A DNA stretch of 9,866 bases from an uncultured Candidatus Saccharibacteria bacterium (GCA_938030585.1 CALHIA010000107.1:1-9866), one strand, 5' to 3'. Counted from the stretch's first letter, positions 1 through 7,218 are shown. The notes: generated by a model not told the origin, from the sequence alone. Program-made: numbers and translations.

Positions 1-2700
1 TGGGATTTTTTTCATAGATCTAAAACAGTTTCTTTTCTCTCATTTCAAATATCCAATAACAATACGCAAAACGATGAAGAGATTAGTAAAAATCTGCAGA
101 GTGAAATTGTGCGGCAATTATACTATGGTGAAAAGCCAAATAAGCTAAAAGGTAGTGGGTATATAAGAATTGGTAAAACTTATTTTGTGGGGGCTATATT
201 ATTAAGCATCGTATTAAGTTTGTCTCTCTATATTTTTATATATAGAATCAATATTCCAGAATTATTTCAAGAAATGACCCACCTAATAGCAAAAAACGAC
301 TACTCTTTTAAGCTAGATATATCCACCATTATATGGTTAGCAATAACACTCTCCTTTACTACAATTTTTAATTTATTTTTTCAATTTATATCAAATGGAA
401 ACATTAAGAGTGTATCTGCAAAAGATTTGTCAATTGATTTAACAGACAAGGAACCAGATTTTACACAGTTAATCGATCTTCTGGTTTTTTATTTTAAAAA
501 AACTAAACGTCGTGTAATCTTTTTTGAAGACCTAGATAGAGCTAATAATCCAAGAATTTTTGAGGAGCTACGTCAGCTTAACTTTACTATAAACAATAGT
601 AGGCGCAAGAAAATATTTGGATCGGTAAAATTTATATACGCAATAAAAAGTGATATATTTTGTGTGTCCAAAGATGAATCAGTAGGGGTAGAAAAAATCA
701 ATAGTAAAATATTTGACTTAGTTATTCCAGTTGTCCCATTCTTAACCCGTATGAATTTTAGTTATATATTTAAGCTGGAATGTCAGAAGGTTGGTTTAGA
801 AGAGAAATTTTACGGTATTGAAAATATTCTTAGCAGGCGTTCGGCTGATATGCGTGTTGTAAAATTTATACTCAATAATATCCTAGCCTATCAAAATACA
901 TTTGAATTGAATGATGAGAAAGATTATAGAAATATAGCTGCACTCTCTGTATTGCGCGTATATGAGCCAGAAGAATTTATTAAAATATCTACTGGAAATA
1001 GCCAGTTAGATGAGATATATAAATTGTGTACTACAGAGAAGCAGGAAAGTATAAAAATAGCACAAAAAAAGCAAACATCAGATTACTATATTGAAAATGA
1101 AACGAATGATATTTGGCAGGAGATTAGAAAAAAGGTTTCAGGTATATCAGTAGATTGTAAACCGGTGTCGGTAAGTATTAATGGAGAAGTGTATCAGCCT
1201 AATGGAGGTACCTTACGTAAAATAAATAGCATTAAGGACTGTATAGATATTTATGTTGATTGGGAGAGTTATGGAACACGCAGCTATCCTGTGCGCGAAC
1301 TACAGGATATTATTAATCCATATATTGAAGAAAAGAAATCCAAAGCTTTAGTAGAGAATGAAGTTGATAAATTAGTAAAAAGGGATTGTTTTTCTTTCTT
1401 CACTATTCCAGTTAGCTTTGCTATTGATAGCAATAGCCATACAAATGAGATAATAAGAGAATTAATTGAAAATAATTTTTTGACAGAAGGATATGTAAGA
1501 TTTATTTCGAGATCAGAAAGTATGGATAAAGAATTAAATAATGCTCTTAGATTTATCCATAACTATATTCGCGACAATAAAGAAGGTTACGATTTTGTAT
1601 TAAACGAAGAGTCTATAGATAAATTAATTAAAAATACGGATAACACCGATTGGGCGTCAACTGGTATATATAATTTTTATTTATTTGATTTTCTCATTAA
1701 AAATATAGATCAATACGCAGATAAACTAGAACGGGTATTATTGAGTGCAAAAAATAATGTTGAAAAAATAATGATTTTTCTTGATAAATATTGTTTTAAA
1801 TATAAAAAAGATCTAGAAGTCGAATATTGTAAAAATTTAGACATGCAACAGATTAAAATGATGTCATATAGTATTCCTCCCATATTCTTAATAAAAAGAC
1901 TAGCAGAACTGTATCCAAACGAAACAATAAATAGTATTTCATTATCCTCGCTGCGCGATACTAATGCAAAAGAAGTTATCTTTAATATTGCAGTTATGTG
2001 TCTAAAAGATCCTCAAAATTTAAAGATTGAAGAAATAGGTTGTAGCCTTTTGAAATATTATTCTGGCACAATATTAACTTGTGAAAACGGAAGAGACAAT
2101 TTATTTAAACTATATATTGCAAATAGTGTACCATTTGATAATATAAAAAAATTTGATCTACCTACCGAGATGATAAAGAATAATTTGGAAAAAATTATTA
2201 TTGAAATAAATATAGCCAACCTAGACTCATTGGAAGATAGTATTCTGATAGATTATATTAAAATACATAAAATATCAAAGGGTGATTTCTTAATAATAAT
2301 GGAGAGTAACAAAAATAATCTAAAAAATTATATCGTTAAGAATATTAAAGAATCTATTGAAAAAGATGATATTGATGAATGTATTACTACAGCCATAGAA
2401 TACGTTATTAAAAATAGAATATCTCTTATCTATTCTGAAATTATTCCATATCTTAATAAAATAGATAGAGGTAAATTGATAAAATTAATACTAAACTCTA
2501 CTCTGTCTAGAGATGAATTGGTTGCAATTATGCTTGGATCATCAGATGGTGAACTTAATAAAATTGACATGTTAAATAGAAAAATTAGACTTAGTAAGAG
2601 CACTGACAATATTAGATTTGCTAAGTTACTGGTTGACCACGGACTAGTAGTAAAAGAGAATAGTAAAGACAAGAACACAATAAGGTTATCCGTAAAATAG
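1..2700 (+). CDS. YobI/KAP-like membrane P-loop NTPase, 5'-truncated by the window edge
   Basis: The reading frame is open from base 1, so the gene starts upstream and 899 residues are visible; the internal GTG at 109 is not a convincing start. Numbering from the window edge, a Walker B strand followed by acidic residues and Arg (VIFFEDLDR, residues 172-180) resembles the hhhhDDLDR signature of KAP/YobI NTPases. Two hydrophobic spans precede it (about 61-82 and 108-130), as in these families, where membrane helices are inserted between Walker A and Walker B. The preceding ISNN..EEISKNLQSEIVRQLYYG stretch resembles the YobI region after Walker A; the Walker A loop must lie upstream. The remaining 600 or more residues are Lys/Asn/Ile-rich and probably helical, and I recognise no domain in them. 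Its role is probably a membrane-anchored switch ATPase, often found in conflict islands. The base composition is very AT-rich. Family assignment is fairly confident; function is inference. Confidence 0.8.
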   Translation, partial: WDFFHRSKTVSFLSFQISNNNTQNDEEISKNLQSEIVRQLYYGEKPNKLKGSGYIRIGKTYFVGAILLSIVLSLSLYIFIYRINIPELFQEMTHLIAKNDYSFKLDISTIIWLAITLSFTTIFNLFFQFISNGNIKSVSAKDLSIDLTDKEPDFTQLIDLLVFYFKKTKRRVIFFEDLDRANNPRIFEELRQLNFTINNSRRKKIFGSVKFIYAIKSDIFCVSKDESVGVEKINSKIFDLVIPVVPFLTRMNFSYIFKLECQKVGLEEKFYGIENILSRRSADMRVVKFILNNILAYQNTFELNDEKDYRNIAALSVLRVYEPEEFIKISTGNSQLDEIYKLCTTEKQESIKIAQKKQTSDYYIENETNDIWQEIRKKVSGISVDCKPVSVSINGEVYQPNGGTLRKINSIKDCIDIYVDWESYGTRSYPVRELQDIINPYIEEKKSKALVENEVDKLVKRDCFSFFTIPVSFAIDSNSHTNEIIRELIENNFLTEGYVRFISRSESMDKELNNALRFIHNYIRDNKEGYDFVLNEESIDKLIKNTDNTDWASTGIYNFYLFDFLIKNIDQYADKLERVLLSAKNNVEKIMIFLDKYCFKYKKDLEVEYCKNLDMQQIKMMSYSIPPIFLIKRLAELYPNETINSISLSSLRDTNAKEVIFNIAVMCLKDPQNLKIEEIGCSLLKYYSGTILTCENGRDNLFKLYIANSVPFDNIKKFDLPTEMIKNNLEKIIIEINIANLDSLEDSILIDYIKIHKISKGDFLIIMESNKNNLKNYIVKNIKESIEKDDIDECITTAIEYVIKNRISLIYSEIIPYLNKIDRGKLIKLILNSTLSRDELVAIMLGSSDGELNKIDMLNRKIRLSKSTDNIRFAKLLVDHGLVVKENSKDKNTIRLSVK

Positions 2701-2774
2701 AAGCAAGACTTAATAATAATCTGATCACGATAACCTAGTCGTTGAAACAAAAGAATATTAATTGCGAGATATTG

Positions 2775-2783
2775 TGCTACAAT
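2775..2783 (+). promoter_or_regulatory. Extended -10 promoter for the pyrophosphohydrolase operon
   Basis: TGCTACAAT is a one-mismatch match to the extended -10 consensus TGnTATAAT. No good -35 is seen 17 nt upstream. The expected start site, about 7 nt past the box, falls on the A of the ATG at 2790, so the transcript would be leaderless. Confidence 0.5.
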
Positions 2784-2789
2784 ACCCTT

Positions 2790-3104
2790 ATGGAAGACGT
2801 GAAAAAGGCCGTAGTGAAATTTACTAAAGATAGAGATTGGGATCAGTTTCACTCGCCTGCTAATTTAGCCAAATCAATCGCCATTGAGTCTGGGGAGCTT
2901 CTTGAATGTTTTCAATGGAATGATAATTTTAACAAAGAAAATGTTTGTGAGGAATTAGCCGACGTCGTAAATTATGCAATCCTTTTAGCAGATAAACTTC
3001 ACGTGAATCTCGAAGAAATTGTTATGCAAAAAATTGAGAAAAATTCCAAGAAATATCCTATCGAAAAAGCAAAAGGAAATAGTAAGAAATATACGGAATT
3101 ATAG
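2790..3104 (+). CDS. MazG-like nucleotide pyrophosphohydrolase
   Basis: This 104-aa all-helical protein should hydrolyse a (d)NTP to the monophosphate and pyrophosphate. It has the two metal-binding acidic pairs of the MazG/dUTPase superfamily: ExxE at E33-E36 (ESGE) and ExxD at E55-D58 (ELAD). It also has the RDWDQFHSPANLA segment (15-27) and the C-terminal KKYPIEKAKGNSKKYTEL tail typical of the short single-domain MazG-like (RS21-C6/iMazG type) enzymes; length is normal. ATG 2790 was chosen over the TTG at 2742 because conserved sequence begins there and a -10 box lies just upstream. The next gene begins 3 nt after the stop, so the two are surely co-transcribed. Pairing with a nuclease-helicase suggests a role in defence or nucleotide signalling rather than general housekeeping. 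Substrate cannot be told from sequence; dCTP or a modified nucleotide is possible. Confidence 0.88.
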   Translation: MEDVKKAVVKFTKDRDWDQFHSPANLAKSIAIESGELLECFQWNDNFNKENVCEELADVVNYAILLADKLHVNLEEIVMQKIEKNSKKYPIEKAKGNSKKYTEL

Positions 3105-3107
3105 AAG

Positions 3108-4838
3108 ATGGCAGAAAAATCCTTCGAAATTAGAAACTATTCTTTCGACCAAAATTCGATTAGTAATTTGGCGTTGGAAGATCATTTGGAGGAAAATTGG
3201 CCAGTTGTATACCAAATATATAATAATAGTGAAATCTACATCGGCGAAACAACCAATCTTAAAAACCGCATTAGCCAACACATGGCAAATGATGAAAAAT
3301 CCAGTCTAAGGAATGGCTCATTTAAAGTAGTTTTTGATGAAACCTTTAATAAGAGCGTCGCACTGGATTTAGAATCGTATCTTATCCAGTATTTCAGCGG
3401 TGACGGAAAATTTAAAGTTCTAAATCGTAATGACGGTATGTGTGACCGTGATTATTATGATAGGGCCAATTACCGTAAAACTTTTGAAGAAATCTGGGAG
3501 CGTTTAAGAAATTTAAAAATTGCTGATAAGACCATTTCTGAAATTAACAACTCAGAGCTTTTTAAATTCTCGCCATATAAGAATTTGAACTTTGAACAGC
3601 TAAATGTTGTAACTGAAGTAATGCAAAATCTCGACGAGGCAATTAATGAAGATAAAAAGAGCCTCTCTATCATCGATGGTGATGCCGGTACAGGTAAAAC
3701 TATTATTATCACTTATCTTACTAAACTTCTTGCTGACCTTCAGTCTTTTGATAATAAAAATGATGATATTGATGACGAATCTAATTTTAGTATCTTCTTT
3801 GAGTTTGAACATATTAATCAAAATTTTAAGAACAAAAACATCGCGCTAGTAGTTCCACAGCAGTCACTTCGCGGACGTATCTCTAAGATTTTTAAAAAGA
3901 TCGATTTGGGTAATGCAAATATTAAAATTTTATCACCGATTACATTTGGCAATTGTAATGAATACTTTGATATTACATTAGTTGATGAAGCTCATCTTTT
4001 AAAAGTTGGCGCGTCCGGTCAAACCGCTAAACTGGTTCATGAGATAGACCAAAAAATCTTTGGTAATACAGAAATTCATACCGAACTAGATTGGATTATG
4101 GCTAAGTCTAAAAATGTTGTATTAATTTTTAGTGATAAGCAACGCATCCGCCCAACTAATATTTGTAAATCTGATATTCTAAAATATTCTGGTGAGTTTG
4201 ATTTGCGTGAATATTACTTAAAAACACAGATGCGTTCGCGTGGTGGTAAGAAGTATATTGACTATATCAATGGTATTTTGTCGAATAGATTTAGGCCAGA
4301 GCAAAAAGAATATTTTGACGGTTTTGAGGCGAAAATTTTCGATAACATCAAAGACTTTTCTGATGCTATCAAAAAGCGTGAGGTGGAGTATGGTTTGTCT
4401 CGCATGGTTGCTGGTTTTGCCTGGAAGTGGAGCTCCAAGAACGATAAAAATCTATATGATATTGAAATTGATGGCATGAAGTTTCGCTGGAATAGTATCC
4501 AAGATAACTGGATTGGCTCTAAGGAATCGGTGAATGAAGTTGGTAGTATTTACACTGTCCAAGGTGATGATTTAAATTATGTAGGAATAATTATCGGAAA
4601 TGATTTAATTTATCGCGACGGAAAGCTTATCTTTAATCGTGAAGCTTGCGCAGACTCTGGTGCTATGAAGCGCAGTCAGCGCCAAGTAGCTAATAATGAG
4701 AAAATTAATGAAGACGATATGCTTGAGCAGGTGCTTAGAACTTATCGCATCCTTATGAATCGTGCAGTAAAAGGTATTTATATTTATGCTTGCGATAAAG
4801 AGCTTCGTGAATATCTTGAAAAATATTTTGATAAATAG
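3108..4838 (+). CDS. GIY-YIG nuclease fused to a Schlafen-group-3-like helicase (DUF2075)
   Basis: 576 aa, two enzymatic domains. The N-terminal GIY-YIG endonuclease (about 31-110) has VYQIY (34-38) and IYIGET (43-48) as the paired motif, then R54, H58, the metal-binding Glu E89 in LDLESYLIQYF, and N106, so it looks catalytically intact. A linker (110-170) leads to a superfamily 1 helicase/ATPase of the DUF2075 type: Walker A GDAGTGKT (191-198), Walker B DEAH (293-296), the QMR motif (374-376), YTVQGDD (around Q485) and the MNRAVKGIYIYACD block with arginine-finger candidate R552. There is no signal peptide or membrane span. Only a weak AGAAG precedes the start, which lies 3 nt after the MazG-like gene, implying translational coupling. 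Expected activity is ATP-dependent movement on DNA or RNA coupled to cleavage. Domain calls are firm; the defence role is inferred. Confidence 0.9.
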   Translation: MAEKSFEIRNYSFDQNSISNLALEDHLEENWPVVYQIYNNSEIYIGETTNLKNRISQHMANDEKSSLRNGSFKVVFDETFNKSVALDLESYLIQYFSGDGKFKVLNRNDGMCDRDYYDRANYRKTFEEIWERLRNLKIADKTISEINNSELFKFSPYKNLNFEQLNVVTEVMQNLDEAINEDKKSLSIIDGDAGTGKTIIITYLTKLLADLQSFDNKNDDIDDESNFSIFFEFEHINQNFKNKNIALVVPQQSLRGRISKIFKKIDLGNANIKILSPITFGNCNEYFDITLVDEAHLLKVGASGQTAKLVHEIDQKIFGNTEIHTELDWIMAKSKNVVLIFSDKQRIRPTNICKSDILKYSGEFDLREYYLKTQMRSRGGKKYIDYINGILSNRFRPEQKEYFDGFEAKIFDNIKDFSDAIKKREVEYGLSRMVAGFAWKWSSKNDKNLYDIEIDGMKFRWNSIQDNWIGSKESVNEVGSIYTVQGDDLNYVGIIIGNDLIYRDGKLIFNREACADSGAMKRSQRQVANNEKINEDDMLEQVLRTYRILMNRAVKGIYIYACDKELREYLEKYFDK

Positions 4839-5139
4839 TTTAAAATTATACTAACATAAAAAAATAATCTCATATCCGTTAAGTCCTCAAACAATTTTGA
4901 ACTAGTAAATATTGAGTCAACATGAAAAATAATAAATTATTCATATGGTGCTAATGGTATAATTCGAATAGAAAAGTAGGTCTTAAATCTAAGGATAGTT
5001 GTGGGCTAGAGTTTACAATAGATGCCGAATAAAAAATTGCTAAGTTAATTTAAAGGATTATATTATCGTTGCAATGACATTAAAAGAATGTCTACTCTCT
5101 ATATTTTTCATCAAAGATGTGGATAACTATCAATTTTTA
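4839..5139 (+). other. AT-rich intergenic region
   Basis: No convincing gene: the longest ATG frames are around ten codons without ribosome-binding sites. It holds one promoter-like box (4955-4963, listed separately). No rho-independent terminator is visible after the helicase gene; the TAGT...ACTA hairpin near 4836-4853 has no T-tract. A transcript from the 4955 box would run about 235 nt before the toxin start. Confidence 0.5.
4955..4963 (+). promoter_or_regulatory. Perfect extended -10 box
   Basis: TGGTATAAT matches the extended -10 consensus exactly. No ORF starts nearby, so it could drive a long leader of the toxin-antitoxin operon or a small RNA ending before 5202. No terminator is seen for the latter. 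Confidence 0.45.
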
Positions 5140-5148
5140 TGATAAAAT
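5140..5148 (+). promoter_or_regulatory. Extended -10 promoter of the toxin-antitoxin operon
   Basis: TGATAAAAT has one deviation from TGnTATAAT. The same nine bases occur upstream of tRNA-Lys on the minus strand (6926-6934), which supports it as a working promoter in this genome. The predicted start site is near 5155-5158, at or next to the ATG of the short leader ORF. Confidence 0.45.
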
Positions 5149-5157
5149 GTTACCTAT

Positions 5158-5205
5158 ATGGAAACAAAACTTATTGACATAAGCATATTCCAGGAGGTAA
5201 AATGA
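5158..5205 (+). CDS. Possible 15-aa leader peptide overlapping the toxin start
   Basis: An ATG at 5158, 10 nt after the -10 box, opens a frame encoding METKLIDISIFQEVK. Its TGA overlaps the toxin ATG as ATGA (5202-5205). The toxin Shine-Dalgarno AGGAGG (5192-5197) lies inside codons 12-14 of this frame, so ribosomes translating the leader would cover and then re-present it. The leader has no Shine-Dalgarno of its own and would be read from a leaderless or near-leaderless transcript. At 15 codons the open frame could occur by chance; the promoter placement and the ATGA overlap are what make it worth listing. Confidence 0.35.
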   Translation: METKLIDISIFQEVK

Positions 5206-5561
5206 TATTAAGTTTTGCTTCTATTGATGACGAAGAAGCTGTAAATGGTGCAGATGATGGAACGTATTCTAGATTGAAGAGAATGCTTAGGAAGCAAAAA
5301 GCAACTTTTGGATATGAGGAAGTCATCATGGCGCTAAACGAACTTGTTGCTGCGCCAACGCTTAGGGATATATCAAAATTACGCCATCCTCACCCACTTA
5401 AAGGTGATATGAAGGGCTGTTTCGCAATTGATATAAGCTCAAAATCTCGAGGGGCACTCAGGATTGTTTTTATGCCGACTAACAAAGAAAATTATAAGAA
5501 TGGTGACTTTTCAACTGTGAGAGAAATTACAATAAAGAAATTAGTTATTGATTACCATTGA
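5202..5561 (+). CDS. RelE/HigB-like toxin of a type II toxin-antitoxin pair
   Basis: 119 aa, with a strong Shine-Dalgarno (AGGAGG, 4 nt before ATG). The C-terminal half has the RelE/HigB mRNA-interferase fold pattern: LRDISKLRHPHPLKGDMKGC (54-73), where HPLKGD and the following aromatic strand (FAID, 74-77) are the family hallmark. A basic strand ALRIVF (85-90, R87) follows, then a final strand REITIKKLVIDYH ending at H119. The N-terminal 50 residues are acidic then Lys/Arg-rich and helical, making it somewhat longer than the roughly 90-100 aa typical of HigB. The family cleaves mRNA on the ribosome; the catalytic residues are not universally conserved, so activity is not certain. The antitoxin gene follows after 21 nt in the toxin-first order typical of higBA. 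Confidence 0.78.
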   Translation: MILSFASIDDEEAVNGADDGTYSRLKRMLRKQKATFGYEEVIMALNELVAAPTLRDISKLRHPHPLKGDMKGCFAIDISSKSRGALRIVFMPTNKENYKNGDFSTVREITIKKLVIDYH

Positions 5562-5582
5562 ATTTAATAGAAAGAAGAAGCT

Positions 5583-6665
5583 ATGATATACGAACCGAAA
5601 ATCGCAATACATCCAGGCAGGCATATAGCCCGTCTGCTTGACGAGCTTGGCGTTAGTCAATCATGGCTCTCCGAGAGGGCTGGCGTTTCCAAAAAACTAA
5701 TAAGTCAGGTCATTAATGGTGAGGCTTTAATTTCTCCTGATCTAGCAGTTTCATTAGAAAACGTATTTGGTATGTCTGCTGAGTTTTGGTCTAACTTAAA
5801 TTCCAACTATTTGACAATAAAATCAAAATTAGATCGTACTCAAAAAGCAAAAGAAGAAGCTATTTTGTATAGAGATAATATTTTCTCATCTTTTTATAAT
5901 AAACTAGCAAAATTTGGTTATGTTGAGGCAACTAAAAAAGGATATATACGGGTACTAAATCTTCAGAGGTTCTTTGGAATTAATTCTTTAGATCATATTG
6001 AAACAACTCAGGCCGCAGCTTTTAGAACTGCAAAAAATAAAAACTACGACAAATATGCTATGGCCGCCTGGTTACGATGCGGAGAGATCAAAAGGAACGA
6101 AATAAAATTGGGGCAGTATGACGAAAAGAAATTTAGAGCAAGCATCCCTCGCATTAAAACCGTCATATATAATATGCCGAAGAATTTCTGGGAAGAGTTA
6201 GTGTCGATTTTTGCGGAATCGGGTGTTGCTCTCGTGGCGGTTAAACATCTTGACAAAACATATGCGTCTGGTGTCGCTAGATGGATTGGGCAAAATCCAA
6301 TGATTATGCTAAGTGATAGGGGGAAACGCGACGATAAAATATGGTTTACATTATTCCATGAGATAGGTCACATTATTCTGAGACACGGGAAAAATGAATC
6401 ATTCATCGAGTTAGATGAGGGAATGGAAAAAACAAAAAAGGAACAAGATGCTGATAAATTTGCAGCAGAAAATCTAATCTCAGAATCTTCATACCTTTCA
6501 TTTGTTGATGAGGTGATGCCCACTATTTCTAAGGGGGAAATAGTCGAATTTGCTAATCACGAGAAAATCCCTGTTGGTGTTATTGTGGGAAGACTGCAAC
6601 ATGATGGATTGGTTCCATACTCTATGTTCAACGATCTTAAAAAGACGATTTGTATTTCTGATTAA
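5583..6665 (+). CDS. HigA-type XRE antitoxin fused to an ImmA/IrrE metallopeptidase
   Basis: 360 aa, about three times a simple HigA. The N-terminus is a HigA-like Xre helix-turn-helix: HPGRHIARLLDELG (10-23), VSQSWLSERAGVSKKLISQV (24-43) and the family tail LENVFGMSAEFW (58-69). The C-terminal half is an ImmA/IrrE (DUF955) zinc-peptidase domain with an intact HEIGH motif (259-263) and a third-ligand candidate E287 in EQDADKFA. A helical middle region (80-230) of the kind seen in this family links them. It should bind the operon promoter, neutralise the upstream toxin and possibly act by regulated proteolysis. A weak purine-rich AGAAG lies ahead of the ATG, 21 nt after the toxin stop, so it is the second cistron. 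Such fusions are known; the activity of the peptidase here is inferred from intact ligands only. Confidence 0.87.
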   Translation: MIYEPKIAIHPGRHIARLLDELGVSQSWLSERAGVSKKLISQVINGEALISPDLAVSLENVFGMSAEFWSNLNSNYLTIKSKLDRTQKAKEEAILYRDNIFSSFYNKLAKFGYVEATKKGYIRVLNLQRFFGINSLDHIETTQAAAFRTAKNKNYDKYAMAAWLRCGEIKRNEIKLGQYDEKKFRASIPRIKTVIYNMPKNFWEELVSIFAESGVALVAVKHLDKTYASGVARWIGQNPMIMLSDRGKRDDKIWFTLFHEIGHIILRHGKNESFIELDEGMEKTKKEQDADKFAAENLISESSYLSFVDEVMPTISKGEIVEFANHEKIPVGVIVGRLQHDGLVPYSMFNDLKKTICISD

Positions 6666-6836
6666 AATCATAACTTAGCAAAACTGATAATAAAACTATG
6701 ATATCGATAGCTATTATAATGGTAAGCTGAAAACTATCCTAAAACTTCGAAATTGATCGACAAAAAATTCTCTTACATACGAAGAGAATATTCTAATTTT
6801 ATCTTTATGTATTGCATTTTTTAATAAAATACATAC
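6666..6836. other. Intergenic region between antitoxin and tRNA-Lys
   Basis: AT-rich and without a gene. It contains a plus-strand TATAAT (6715-6720) with no gene behind it, a 10-bp palindrome AGAATATTCT (6785-6794), and a 7-bp inverted repeat ATGTATT/AATACAT (about 6807-6834). Neither hairpin has a clear T-tract, so I do not call a terminator for either strand. Confidence 0.4.
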
Positions 6837-6913
6837 TGGTGAGCCGGGTGGGACTCGAACCCACGACACCAAGCTTAAGAGGCTCGTGCTCTAACCAGCT
6901 GAGCTACCGGCCC
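6837..6913 (-). tRNA. trnK: tRNA-Lys (anticodon CUU)
   Basis: A full 77-nt cloverleaf on the minus strand. The acceptor GGGCCGG pairs with CCGGCTC (one G-U), the D stem is GCTC/GAGC, the anticodon stem CGAGC/GCTTG has loop CTCTTAA (anticodon CTT, decoding AAG), and the T arm is GTGGG-TTCGAGT-CCCAC. Discriminator A and an encoded CCA end at 6837. Its 3' end faces the defence island. Confidence 0.96.
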
Positions 6914-7135
6914 GACTCATTCGTTATTTTATCATTTTTTACGCAATTCGTCCAGTAGGAAAATAAGAATTTTTGTCTCACATATCGCTCTGGCTCAGTG
7001 GAAAAATAAAATTTCGCTCTTCTTCTTTGAATTATCAGGAAGAGGGCTCTACTTGATGCCTACGGAGCTAAGGAGTTTGTATCGAAAAATGCAAATCCAC
7101 CCCCCCCACCTCTTCATTTTTCCCCCAAAATGTAC
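6914..7135. other. Intergenic region between tRNA-Lys and the 271-aa gene
   Basis: No gene is supported; both strands have frames of about 55-80 codons that lack a start codon and ribosome-binding site. The region holds the tRNA promoter at its left end, an inverted repeat CTCTTC/GAAGAG with a 16-nt loop (about 7018-7046), an eight-C run (7100-7107) in a pyrimidine-rich tract, and then the promoter of the next gene. A structured 5' leader is possible but not demonstrated. Confidence 0.4.
6926..6934 (-). promoter_or_regulatory. Extended -10 promoter of tRNA-Lys
   Basis: Read on the minus strand this is TGATAAAAT, with the hexamer ending 12 nt before the mature tRNA 5' end. It is the same nonamer as at 5140-5148. 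No strong -35 is seen. Confidence 0.55.
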
Positions 7136-7141
7136 TATAAT
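7136..7141 (+). promoter_or_regulatory. -10 box for the 271-aa gene
   Basis: A perfect TATAAT lies 77 nt before the ATG. The -35 position (7113-7118, TTCATT) is poor. A second, weaker box (CATAAT, 7162-7167) lies closer to the gene. Confidence 0.45.
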
Positions 7142-7218
7142 AGCCTCACTGCGAATTGTAGCATAATTTTTCTATATGTTCGTAGATGGAACATTTACAT
7201 TTTTCAAAGGAGGGAAAT

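Noticed and set aside
2642..2740. Split inverted repeat (GACTAG and GGTTATC against GATAACCTAGTC) around the end of the YobI-like gene
   Set aside because: The arms are split by 36 nt and lie partly in coding sequence, with no T-tract; probably chance.
2742..2789. TTG start adding 16 residues to the MazG-like protein
   Set aside because: The extra residues match nothing in the family and the region contains the -10 box; ATG 2790 fits family length.
2430..2852. Minus-strand 140-codon frame across the YobI-like and MazG-like genes
   Set aside because: Antisense to two well-supported coding regions, no ribosome-binding site, and Phe/Leu/Ser-rich composition typical of the reverse of AT-rich coding DNA.
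6914..7165. Open frames on both strands between tRNA-Lys and the 271-aa gene
   Set aside because: No start codon with a ribosome-binding site, and one runs across the tRNA; no protein family recognised.
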